Shown here one piece after another: positions 22,434-29,854 of a DNA stretch of 64,000 nt. Under the pieces are notes generated by a model that was given only the letters and a program-made list of their open reading frames with translations, was not told the origin of the DNA and did no database searches. The position numbers and the translations under genes were made by a program. Every line of letters starts with the position of its first letter. Within the stretch, counting starts at the first letter, position 1. This DNA comes from an uncultured Verrucomicrobiota bacterium (GTDB lineage Bacteria; Verrucomicrobiota; Verrucomicrobiia; Opitutales; Opitutaceae), in contig CAIUGM010000040.1 in the NCBI GenBank assembly GCA_903898675.1, forward strand, positions 62,001 to 126,000. The letters run 5' to 3'.

Positions 22434-23120
22434 CTAAGCTTTTTCCTCGGCGACCACCGCGCCGTTGCGCAGGCGGATGATGCGCTGGGTGCGGCGGGCG
22501 AGTTCGAGGTCATGCGTCACGAGCACCAGCGTCGTCCCCCGCTCGCGGTTGAGGCCGAAGATGAGCTCCACCATCGCCTGCGCCGTGTCCCCGTCCAAAT
22601 TGCCGGTGGGTTCGTCACAGAAAAGGATGCGCGGGCGGTTGATGAAGGCGCGGGCCAGCGCCACGCGCTGCTGTTCGCCGCCGGAAAGCTGCGACGGATA
22701 ATGATCGAGCCGGTCGCCCAGGCCGACGCGCTGCAGCAGTTCCGCCGCCGCCGCGGGCGGCACGTTGCCGCCCCGCAATTCGAGGGGCACCAGGACATTC
22801 TCCTGGGCGGTCAGGGTCGGGATGAGCTGGAAATTCTGGAAGACGAACCCGACGCACTCGTTGCGGACCAGGGCGCGCTGGTCCTCGGACAGGGCGCCGA
22901 TCTCGCGGCCGTCGAGGGTCACGGTGCCTTGCGAGGGCTGGTCCAGGCCGGCGCACAGGCCGAGGAGCGTGGTCTTGCCGCTGCCGGACGGGCCGACGAT
23001 GGCGCAGGTGCCACCGGCCTCGATCGCGAAGGACACGTCGTGCAGGACGGTCAGGGCCCCGGCGGCGGTGGCATAAGTCTTGGTCAGGCGCTCGACTTTG
23101 AGGATGGTTTGAACACTCAT
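22434..23120 (-). CDS. ABC transporter ATP-binding protein (YbbA/LolD type)
   Basis: A 228-aa ATPase: Walker A GPSGSGKTT (about 39-47), Q-loop FQNFQLI, signature LSGGEQQRVALARAF, Walker [13 protein letters not shown] and H-loop LVTHD. ATG 23120 (MSVQTILKVERL) gives the normal N-terminus; the longer frame adds eleven residues without homology character. It is divergent from a TesA-like esterase only 17 bp away. This divergent esterase with ATPase and large permease recalls the tesA-ybbA-ybbP arrangement of proteobacteria. Confidence 0.9.
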   Translation of the reverse strand: MSVQTILKVERLTKTYATAAGALTVLHDVSFAIEAGGTCAIVGPSGSGKTTLLGLCAGLDQPSQGTVTLDGREIGALSEDQRALVRNECVGFVFQNFQLIPTLTAQENVLVPLELRGGNVPPAAAAELLQRVGLGDRLDHYPSQLSGGEQQRVALARAFINRPRILFCDEPTGNLDGDTAQAMVELIFGLNRERGTTLVLVTHDLELARRTQRIIRLRNGAVVAEEKA

Positions 23121-23137
23121 TAGGTGATGATCACAAG

Positions 23138-23821
23138 ATGCACGGGATGACACGAAAGCGAGTCAACGCCGGCCAAAGCGCAAGCCAACACCGGCCAGCG
23201 GCCATTTGGCGGGTTGGCTGGCTTTTGGCCGGCCTGCTGTGGCTCGTTCGCCCGGCGCTGGCCGCAGAAACCAAGACCATCGTTTTCTTCGGGGACAGCA
23301 TCACGGCCGGCTACGGGCTCGATTCCCCGGATGCCGCCTACCCGGCCCTAATCCAAAGGAAGCTCGATGCCGCCGGCCTCCCCTGGCGCTGCGTCAACGC
23401 CGGGCTCAGCGGCGAAACCACCGCCGGCGGGCTGCGGCGGCTGGACTGGATCCTGCGTCAGCCGGTGGATATTTTTGTGATCGAACTGGGCGGGAACGAC
23501 GGCTTGCGCGGAATACCGGTCGAGAACTCGCGCTCCAACCTCCAGGCCATGATCGAGCGCATCCACGCCAAGTACCCGCACGTAACCGTGGTGCTGGCCG
23601 GCATGATGCTCCCCACCAACCTGGGGGCGGATTATACGCGCCAGTTTGCCGCCATCTATCCCGCCCTCGCCCAGACCAACCACGTGACCCTGATCCCCTT
23701 TCTCCTCGACGGCGTCGGCGGTGTGACCAGTCTCAATCAAGCCGACAGCATCCACCCCACGGCCGAAGGGCACCAGATTGTCGCCGAGACGGTGTGGCAG
23801 GTCCTCAAGCCCCTGTTATGA
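23138..23821 (+). CDS. TesA-like SGNH esterase / lysophospholipase
   Basis: A 227-aa GDSL/SGNH hydrolase. It has an N-terminal signal peptide or anchor (about 25-43, VGWLLAGLLWLVRPALA), block I FFGDSITAGYG (Ser54), block II GLSGETTAG, block III GGNDGLRG and block V DSIHP (Asp203/His206), a complete catalytic set. Relatives are periplasmic arylesterase/thioesterase/lysophospholipase enzymes (TesA). Another in-frame ATG lies 9 bp downstream (23147); the choice does not affect the signal peptide. The stop overlaps the next start (ATGA). Confidence 0.85.
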   Translation: MHGMTRKRVNAGQSASQHRPAAIWRVGWLLAGLLWLVRPALAAETKTIVFFGDSITAGYGLDSPDAAYPALIQRKLDAAGLPWRCVNAGLSGETTAGGLRRLDWILRQPVDIFVIELGGNDGLRGIPVENSRSNLQAMIERIHAKYPHVTVVLAGMMLPTNLGADYTRQFAAIYPALAQTNHVTLIPFLLDGVGGVTSLNQADSIHPTAEGHQIVAETVWQVLKPLL

Positions 23822-24723
23822 ACCATCCCCGCAAGTTACTCGCGTCCTTTAGCCTGATGGCCGGTGCCGCGGTCGCGCTGGGTGACACCACGCCTGCCTG
23901 GGTGGAAAGCCTGCACCTGACAGCCGCCGCCTCGACCCAGTGGACGGAAAATATCAGCCGCACCTCCTTCGAGCCGACCCGCCAAAACGCCGCCAGCTAC
24001 GATTTGAGCCTGAGCGCTGTGGTGCCCCGCCAACTGGCGCCCGACTGGCTGCTCACCGTCGGGGCCACGGCAGATTACGTCGGGGTGCCGAAGTTCAGCC
24101 TTACGGACAATTTCAATATCGGGCCGCAAGCCGGCCTCCAGCGGAAGTTCGGCCTGGGTCCGCTGGCTCCCGTGCTGCAGTTCAGCACCGCCTACACTTA
24201 TAAAGCCGCCCGCTATGCCCCGGACCGCGGCGGTACGCTGGAGGCCAACCTCCGGCTGAGCAAACGGCTGAGCTCGGCCGTCAAGGTCGGGATCAGCGGA
24301 CAATGGATGAAGCATTCCGCCGAGAGTCATTTGTTCGACATCCAGCAGCGCACGATTTCGGCGGATATTTCCTGGGATATCGACGAGCATTGGCGGCTTT
24401 CCGGCAGCGCCGGTCGCCTGCAGGGCACCTTGGTCGCCAATGCCGCGGACTGGGTTTACTATGGCGTCCTGGGCGGTTCGTTGGGGCCGGTGGTCGCCAA
24501 GTATTACGATGAAATCCCGTGGGAGACAACCGGCCTCTATGGACCCGACTGGATCTCCTACACGGTGGGCGCCCACGCCGACCTGTGGTCGGTGGCACTC
24601 GCCTACGCGGCCACGGACCGCACCACCCTGGAGCTGCGTGACAGCAGCGTGTTCGTCGTGAATGATGTCGGGATCCGCTACCCGACCAATACCGTGGGCC
24701 TCTGCCTGATTCATCGCTTCTGA
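23818..24723 (+). CDS. Putative outer-membrane beta-barrel protein
   Basis: A 301-aa protein with a signal peptide (LLASFSLMAGAAVALG, cleavage about residue 22). Amphipathic strands continue to a C-terminus ending TVGLCLIHRF, the aromatic end typical of outer-membrane barrels. I do not recognise a named family. It starts within the stop codon of the esterase gene (4-bp overlap) and is followed after 7 bp by a cupredoxin gene and then a cyclase gene, all on the same strand. The three-gene set of barrel, cupredoxin and membrane cyclase looks like a functional unit rather than part of the esterase's work. Confidence 0.65.
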   Translation: MNHPRKLLASFSLMAGAAVALGDTTPAWVESLHLTAAASTQWTENISRTSFEPTRQNAASYDLSLSAVVPRQLAPDWLLTVGATADYVGVPKFSLTDNFNIGPQAGLQRKFGLGPLAPVLQFSTAYTYKAARYAPDRGGTLEANLRLSKRLSSAVKVGISGQWMKHSAESHLFDIQQRTISADISWDIDEHWRLSGSAGRLQGTLVANAADWVYYGVLGGSLGPVVAKYYDEIPWETTGLYGPDWISYTVGAHADLWSVALAYAATDRTTLELRDSSVFVVNDVGIRYPTNTVGLCLIHRF

Positions 24724-24730
24724 CCTCGCC

Positions 24731-25375
24731 ATGAAATCACCTTTTATCCTGGGGCTCTGCGTTGCAGCTTTCACCCTCGCCGAAGCCCGGGCGGGCGAGC
24801 TCTCCCTCCTCGTCAAGTCCGCCAAGGGGGAACCCGTGGCCGATGCCGTAGTGTCGCTGACGCCGCTCGATGCGCCCGTCCCCCCACCCGCCGCCACGAC
24901 TCCCGCCGTGATCGCCCAGCAGGATCAGGAGTATACCACCTACGTCACGGTGGTGCAGGCGGGTTCCAAGGTCGTGTTCCCCAACAAGGACACGGTGCAG
25001 CACCACGTCTACTCCCTCTCCAAGGCGAAGAAATTCGAGCTGCCGCTCTACAATCCGGGCCAGGCCGAATCGATCGTCTTTGATGTGTCCGGCGTGGTCA
25101 CCCTGGGCTGCAACATCCACGACTGGATGCTCGCCTACCTGATCGTGGTGCCGACGCCCTATTTCGCGAAGACCGACGGCCTGGGCACGGCCCACGTGAC
25201 CGCCCCCGCCGGCCGCTATAAGCTGGAACTCTGGCATCCCCGCCAATCCACCGCCATCGCCGGCGAGATCGTCCTGGACGACGGCCCGCCCACCACCCGG
25301 GAATTCACCCTCGCCCTCAAGCCCGACCGCCGCATCCGCCGCGGCCCCGATTCCAAGTCTGGCGGCTACCGCTGA
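24731..25375 (+). CDS. Periplasmic cupredoxin-like protein
   Basis: A 214-aa secreted protein (signal peptide 1-21, cleavage near ARA/GE). The central domain has a complete type-1 copper ligand set: His91/His92 in VQHHVYS, Cys127 and His130 in LGCNIHDWM, and Met133. Such proteins are often annotated as methylamine utilization proteins because of similarity to amicyanin-like domains. The ligand loop CxxHxxM is that of small blue copper electron carriers. A proline-rich linker (about 50-60) precedes the copper domain, and a carboxypeptidase-regulatory-like beta domain may follow (about 150-195). Located between a barrel protein and a membrane cyclase. Confidence 0.75.
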   Translation: MKSPFILGLCVAAFTLAEARAGELSLLVKSAKGEPVADAVVSLTPLDAPVPPPAATTPAVIAQQDQEYTTYVTVVQAGSKVVFPNKDTVQHHVYSLSKAKKFELPLYNPGQAESIVFDVSGVVTLGCNIHDWMLAYLIVVPTPYFAKTDGLGTAHVTAPAGRYKLELWHPRQSTAIAGEIVLDDGPPTTREFTLALKPDRRIRRGPDSKSGGYR

Positions 25376-25379
25376 TTCC

Positions 25380-27134
25380 GTGGCCTTCCGCGTCTTTCGC
25401 TTCCGTCGCTTCAGCAGCCAGCTTCTGCTCCTGCTCGCCGGTCTCATCGCCTTGGTGCAGCTGGCGGTTTATGAGCTGGTTTCCAGCGCGAACGAACGCA
25501 ACGCGATCGACCACATCGAACAGAATCTGCAGATCGGTGCCCGTCTGTTTCATCAAAACCTCAATAACCGGATCAACTACCTGACCGGCATCGCGAAGGT
25601 GACCAGCGGCGACTACGCCATCCGCCTGCTGCTCATGCAGAACAAACTGGATCCGCGCACGCTGCGCTCCAACCTGATCAGCTACGCGGAGCGCGCCAAG
25701 GCGCCCAGCCTCACCATCTTCGCCCCGGAGGGTGACATGCTGGCCACCAACGACGAGGTCCTCGGCGCCGAGAATGTCGGCCCCTACCAGTTTCTGATCC
25801 GCAAGGCCACCGACGGCGACATGGAGCAGGCCAGTGACTTCGCCTACCTGAGCGGCAAGCTGCACATTCTCGTGGTCGTGCCGGTCTACGCCCCGTTCCC
25901 CAACGTCGCGGCCTGGTTCGGCATCGCCTACCCGATCGATACCGCCTTCGCCCGGGCCATCAAGAGCACGACCCGGCTCGACGTCACCTTCACCACCGGA
26001 CCGGAAGACGCCCAGGCCCGGGTGCTCTCCACCACGCTGGATCCGAACCTGGCCGAGGCGATGGCCCGGCAGGTGGCCACGCGCGAGGTTTCGAGCAAGA
26101 GCGCGGTCCTCAACCTGGGGGGCGAACCGTACGTCACCCTGATCGAACCGCTGACCCTGCTGGGCGGCGACAATCCCGTGCGCATCGCGCTCCAGCGTTC
26201 GCTCCGGGAGGAACTGGCGCCGTCCCGCGAGTTGGAAAACATCGTGCTGCTCATTTCGCTCACCGCCCTCGCGGTCGCCACGCTGGCCGCCCTGTGGATC
26301 GCCCGCGGCGTCAGCCAGCCCGTGCAGCAACTGGCCGAGCACACCCGGTTGGTGGCGACGGGCGATTATACCCAGCGGATCTCCCTCGATCGCGCGGATG
26401 AACTCGGCCAGCTCGCCACCGCCTTCAACCAGATGACCGCCGGGCTCGCCGATCGCGACCGCGTGCGCGACCTGCTCGGCAAGGTGGTCTCCCCGGAAAT
26501 CGCCACGCAGCTGCTGCAGTCCGAGGTCAAGCTCGGTGGCGAGGAACGCGAGGTCACCATCCTCTTCTGCGATCTGCGCAACTTCACCACGATGAGTGAA
26601 AAACTGCCGGCCACCGAGGTGCTGGCCCTGCTCAACCGGTACCTCGACCGCATGAGCACCATCATCGAGCAGCATGGCGGGGTCATCGACAAGTACATCG
26701 GCGACGCGATCATGGCCCTCTATGGCGCCCCGCTCGCCCAGGCCGACTCGGCCAGCCGCGCCCTCGACACCGCCCGGGTGATGGCGGACGCACTCCATGA
26801 ACTGAACCTGGAACTGACCGCGGAAGGAAAACCGCAGCTGGAATTCGGCATCGGCATCAACACCGCCCTCGTCGTCGCGGGCAACATGGGTTCCCACACG
26901 CGGCTCAACTACACGGTCATTGGCGACGGCGTCAACCTGGCCTCGCGCCTCGAAACCCTGACCAAGGATCCCGCCTACCGCACCGCGGTGATCGTGAGCG
27001 AGGCCACCGCCCGCGCCGCCGGTCAGGAAGCCCGGCTGCGGCCGCTCGGGGAAATCACCGTCAAGGGCAAGACTGAGCCGGTCAGGATCCTGGCGCTGGA
27101 TATCCAGGCGCGGCCGTGGCCGGAGAAGAGCTGA
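25380..27134 (+). CDS. Membrane-bound class III adenylate/guanylate cyclase
   Basis: A 584-aa protein starting at GTG 25380, 4 bp after the cupredoxin stop. Layout: membrane helix (about 12-35), periplasmic CACHE-like sensor (about 36-285), second membrane helix (about 285-308), HAMP (ARGVSQPVQQLAEHTRLVATGDY) and a class III cyclase catalytic domain (about 395-570). The catalytic domain has VTILFCDLRNFT (first metal Asp), DKYIGDAIMALYG (second metal Asp) and the transition-state NLASRLE segment. It should make cAMP (or cGMP) in response to a periplasmic signal. Co-transcription with a cupredoxin suggests copper or redox sensing, but this is inference. Confidence 0.85.
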   Translation: MAFRVFRFRRFSSQLLLLLAGLIALVQLAVYELVSSANERNAIDHIEQNLQIGARLFHQNLNNRINYLTGIAKVTSGDYAIRLLLMQNKLDPRTLRSNLISYAERAKAPSLTIFAPEGDMLATNDEVLGAENVGPYQFLIRKATDGDMEQASDFAYLSGKLHILVVVPVYAPFPNVAAWFGIAYPIDTAFARAIKSTTRLDVTFTTGPEDAQARVLSTTLDPNLAEAMARQVATREVSSKSAVLNLGGEPYVTLIEPLTLLGGDNPVRIALQRSLREELAPSRELENIVLLISLTALAVATLAALWIARGVSQPVQQLAEHTRLVATGDYTQRISLDRADELGQLATAFNQMTAGLADRDRVRDLLGKVVSPEIATQLLQSEVKLGGEEREVTILFCDLRNFTTMSEKLPATEVLALLNRYLDRMSTIIEQHGGVIDKYIGDAIMALYGAPLAQADSASRALDTARVMADALHELNLELTAEGKPQLEFGIGINTALVVAGNMGSHTRLNYTVIGDGVNLASRLETLTKDPAYRTAVIVSEATARAAGQEARLRPLGEITVKGKTEPVRILALDIQARPWPEKS

Positions 27135-27146
27135 TTTAAGAAACGG

Positions 27147-27196
27147 GAAATCGCGGAAAAAGCGTAGCGATTCTAACAGCTTATTTTTCGCGATTC
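27147..27196. terminator. Inverted repeat between convergent genes
   Basis: Arms 27147-27163 (GAAATCGCGGAAAAAGC) and 27179-27196 (complement of the same with small gaps) sit between the cyclase stop and the thioesterase stop. A/T-runs on both strands make a bidirectional terminator plausible, though the arms also resemble the simple-sequence repeat arms seen elsewhere in the window. Confidence 0.5.
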
Positions 27197-27629
27197 ATCC
27201 CTGCCACGCCGACTCCGGGGCTTCGCTCAGCTTAGCCCGCACGTCGGCGGGAATCGGCTGCGCGACCATGCCGCCCTCGGCATTGTCCGTCACGCAGACG
27301 GCGGTCACCTCACCCTGCGCGACCACGGCGGTACCCTTGCGGAATTGAAAAATATACGTGACGGAGCGCGTGGTGAGTTTCTTCACGAAGAGCCTCACCT
27401 CCACCGAATCATTGAACCGCAGCGGCGCCCGGTAGGTGCAGCTGACGTTCACCCGCGGCCAGCCGACCACCTGGCCGGGCACGAACGAGATGAGCGGCAG
27501 GCCCAGGGACCGGTAGAAGGCGGTCTCGCAGCTCTCCATCCAACGGAAAAAATTGGCAAAGTGCATGATGCCGGCCATGTCGGTCTCCGCAAATTCGACC
27601 GTGCGTTGGAGGCTGAACTCGGAGGGCAT
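27195..27629 (-). CDS. Acyl-CoA thioesterase, 4HBT (YbgC-like) family
   Basis: A 144-aa single hot-dog-fold thioesterase. The catalytic segment FAETDMAGIMHFANFFRWMESCE carries Asp17, the active-site residue of the 4-hydroxybenzoyl-CoA thioesterase/YbgC group, at its usual place before the long helix. The strand VNVSCTYRAPLRFNDSVEV follows. ATG 27629 is chosen because it gives the canonical N-terminus and a GGGGG stretch lies upstream; the longer frame adds a glycine-rich stretch. It hydrolyses acyl- or aryl-CoA; the exact substrate is not readable. Single gene, convergent with the cyclase. Confidence 0.85.
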   Translation of the reverse strand: MPSEFSLQRTVEFAETDMAGIMHFANFFRWMESCETAFYRSLGLPLISFVPGQVVGWPRVNVSCTYRAPLRFNDSVEVRLFVKKLTTRSVTYIFQFRKGTAVVAQGEVTAVCVTDNAEGGMVAQPIPADVRAKLSEAPESAWQG

Positions 27630-27734
27630 GGACAGAAGAATTCCCCCGCCCCCGGCGCGTGGCAACGTTCCTTTCACACCGATTTTGCCAGTGTCGGCTT
27701 GAGCCGCGACTTATCATTACTACGCTCCGCGTCC

Positions 27735-28457
27735 ATGAACCTCCTACTCCGTTCCATCGCCGTGGGCTGTTTGCTCACCGCCGTCCAGGTATTCGCCGCC
27801 GACGCCTTCGAGGGCAAGGTGACCCTCACCATCACCAATGAGAAGGGCAAGTCGCAGGACATGAACTACACGATGAAGGGCCAGAAGATGCGCATGGATG
27901 TCAATGCGGAGGGACACCAGGCCGCCACCATCATGGACATGGGCAAGCTGGAGATGATGATTTTGATGCCCGAGCAGCAGATGTACATGGTGATGCCAAT
28001 GAAGCAGGCCGTGGACAAGGCCGTCGCGCATGCGGAGCAGAGCGGCGCGATGTCGGCGGACATCACCCGCACCGGCAAAACGGAGAAGATCCTCGGCTAC
28101 ACGGCCGAGCAGATCCTCGTGACCGACCAGGAGAAGGGCACGGTCACCGAACTGTGGGTCGCCCGCGACCTCGGGACATTTATGGGTATGGGTGGGGGCG
28201 GTGGCGGCCCGATGGGCGGCATGGGTGGCCGGCGCAACTCGGCCGCGGCGGCGAAGTGGGAAGAGGTCCTCAAGGGCGGCGGCGGTTTCCCGCTTCGCGT
28301 GATTTCCCGCAACAGCAGTGGCAAGCAAGTCATGAAGATGGAAGCCACCAAGATCGATGCCAGCTCCCAGCCCGATTCACTCTTTGTTCCCCCGGACGAC
28401 TACAAGAAATTCTCGATGCCCAGCTTCGGCGGCATGAATCCCTTCAAGCAGGGTTGA
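27735..28457 (+). CDS. Secreted DUF4412-like protein
   Basis: A 240-aa protein with a signal peptide (LLRSIAVGCLLTAVQVFAA, cleavage about residue 22). The body begins FEGKVTLTITNEKGK and continues with a methionine-rich central segment (MKGQKMRMD, MDMGKLEMMILMPEQQMYMVMPMK), then a Gly/Met-rich loop (about 155-170) and a C-terminal VPPDDYKKFSMP motif. This is the pattern of DUF4412 periplasmic proteins, whose function is unknown. The striking methionine content could bind copper(I), but that is speculation. Single gene with its own terminator. Confidence 0.7.
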   Translation: MNLLLRSIAVGCLLTAVQVFAADAFEGKVTLTITNEKGKSQDMNYTMKGQKMRMDVNAEGHQAATIMDMGKLEMMILMPEQQMYMVMPMKQAVDKAVAHAEQSGAMSADITRTGKTEKILGYTAEQILVTDQEKGTVTELWVARDLGTFMGMGGGGGGPMGGMGGRRNSAAAAKWEEVLKGGGGFPLRVISRNSSGKQVMKMEATKIDASSQPDSLFVPPDDYKKFSMPSFGGMNPFKQG

Positions 28458-28480
28458 ACCTCGCTTCACTTGCCAAACGC

Positions 28481-28509
28481 AAAGGCCGGGCTTTCGCCCG
28501 GCCTTTTTG
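28481..28509. terminator. Bidirectional rho-independent terminator
   Basis: AAAGGCCGGGC, a TTTC loop and GCCCGGCCTTTTTGT form an 11-bp stem with a T-run on the plus strand and an A-run that serves the minus strand. It lies between the DUF4412 gene and the convergent end of the respiratory operon. Confidence 0.9.
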
Positions 28510-28530
28510 TGTGCGCAGTTCGAAGCCGGC

Positions 28531-29184
28531 TCAGTGGCCGATCTTCAGTAATTCAGCGGCGGTCCAGGGCGCGGTGCGCGCCCCGAGCTCGGCCCGGATG
28601 CGGGAGACCGTCTCGGCCTTCACCTCGGGCGCCTTGTTGCCCCATTCCTGGCGGACGTAGGTCAGTGCGTTGGCAATCTGGTCATCCTTCAGCGCGGCCC
28701 CCAGCGGGGCCATGACGTTGTTGAATTCCTTGCCCTCAACCGTGATCGGCCCGTTGAGGCCGAGCAGGACGATGCGGATGATCCGCTCCTCGTCACCCTG
28801 GGCCCATTCGGAGCCGGCCAGCGGCGGGTAAACCCCCGGGACGCCCAAACCGGTCGCCTGGTGGCAGGTGGCGCAGATGTTGGAGAAAACCTTCTTGCCG
28901 AGCACGGCCGGCGGCACGGCGGTCGCAACCACGGCGCCGGGCTTCTCGCGCTTCGCATGTTCGTTGACCACGAGGGGATCGAAGCGGATCGAATAGTGCG
29001 CGAGGTAAATGGAGCCGAAGAACACAGCCGTGCACATCAGGCCGAGGATGCCCAGCGGCAGGAAGGAATAGCCGTTGGCCTTGTCCGGCTTTTGCTTCTG
29101 CAGCTGCGCATGGACCTGCTGGATGCTGTCATCGCTGGCGCCGCCTTGCTCGAGGTGGAAGTCTTTGTCGGAATTAGCGCTCAT
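28531..29184 (-). CDS. Membrane-anchored monoheme cytochrome c (CcoP-like)
   Basis: A 217-aa protein: a hydrophilic N-terminus, one membrane helix (about 45-70, FLPLGILGLMCTAVFFGSIYLA), and a periplasmic cytochrome c domain with a single CATCH site (heme attachment), GLGVPGVYPPLAG and a Met ligand in NVMAPLG. True cbb3 CcoP has two hemes, so this is a shorter relative or a class I cytochrome c recruited to the operon. ATG 29184 is one base beyond the stop of the CcoO-like gene, implying coupling. It is the last gene of the ActABCDEF operon and is followed by a strong terminator. It probably accepts electrons from the complex on the periplasmic side. Confidence 0.82.
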   Translation of the reverse strand: MSANSDKDFHLEQGGASDDSIQQVHAQLQKQKPDKANGYSFLPLGILGLMCTAVFFGSIYLAHYSIRFDPLVVNEHAKREKPGAVVATAVPPAVLGKKVFSNICATCHQATGLGVPGVYPPLAGSEWAQGDEERIIRIVLLGLNGPITVEGKEFNNVMAPLGAALKDDQIANALTYVRQEWGNKAPEVKAETVSRIRAELGARTAPWTAAELLKIGH

Positions 29185-29185
29185 C

Positions 29186-29854
29186 TTAGTGGGCTCCCTC
29201 CTTGGCGGGTGCGGCCGCAGCATTCAAGTTGCGCTCGGTCGGATAGTCGAAGGGATCCTTCAAGCTCATGAGGTAGGCCACCAGGGCGCGGGCGCGCAGC
29301 GTGGGCACGACCTCGTAACCGGCGCCGGGTGCATACTTGCCCGGCAGGCTGATCGCCTTGTCCGAGGGCTGGCGACCGGCGAGTGGATGAACATCAAAGA
29401 GGAACGTATAGGCCGGCATGTTCGTGCCGGGGGCGACGGAATGCGGGGCGTAGAGCAGCTTGTAGAAATATTCCGCGTCGGCGTAGGGATGCAGCTCCAA
29501 CGAGCCGGTGTTGCGCAGGTCGGGACCCAGGCGGCTTTGGCCGATAAAAACCGTGTTGTCGCGGATGTAGTCGCGGGCGTAGCTGCCCCGCAGACCCCAT
29601 TTGCGCTCGATATCCGAGCCGAAGCCCTCGTGGCGGACCTGCTGAGTGTGGCAGGAGACGCAGCCGAGATCCTGGTAAACCAGGCGGCCCTGGTCCGCGA
29701 CACCCGACAAAGGCTGCGGGTAAAGGACGTCGTCAGTCGGATCCTTGTACTGGCTGAGACTGCCCAGCTGCTGGTGGGCCGTCAGCAGGAGACCGGCCCA
29801 CGAAAGGGCCAGGATCACGAAGGCACCGAGAAAGAGCGCGAGACCGTTTTTCAT
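29186..29854 (-). CDS. CcoO-like membrane-anchored cytochrome c
   Basis: A 222-aa protein resembling subunit II of cbb3 oxidases. It has an N-terminal membrane helix (residues 5-27), the heme site GCVSCHTQQVRHEGFG (about 64-79), the conserved IGQSRLGPDLRNTG stretch and the Met ligand in TNMPAYTFL, which mirrors the CcoO motif MPAYPWL. ATG 29854 overlaps the stop of the CcoN-like gene by 4 bp. Unlike its presumed partner, this subunit keeps all residues needed for heme c. It may carry electrons from the alternative complex III to another cytochrome or to an oxidase encoded elsewhere. Confidence 0.85.
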   Translation of the reverse strand: MKNGLALFLGAFVILALSWAGLLLTAHQQLGSLSQYKDPTDDVLYPQPLSGVADQGRLVYQDLGCVSCHTQQVRHEGFGSDIERKWGLRGSYARDYIRDNTVFIGQSRLGPDLRNTGSLELHPYADAEYFYKLLYAPHSVAPGTNMPAYTFLFDVHPLAGRQPSDKAISLPGKYAPGAGYEVVPTLRARALVAYLMSLKDPFDYPTERNLNAAAAPAKEGAH

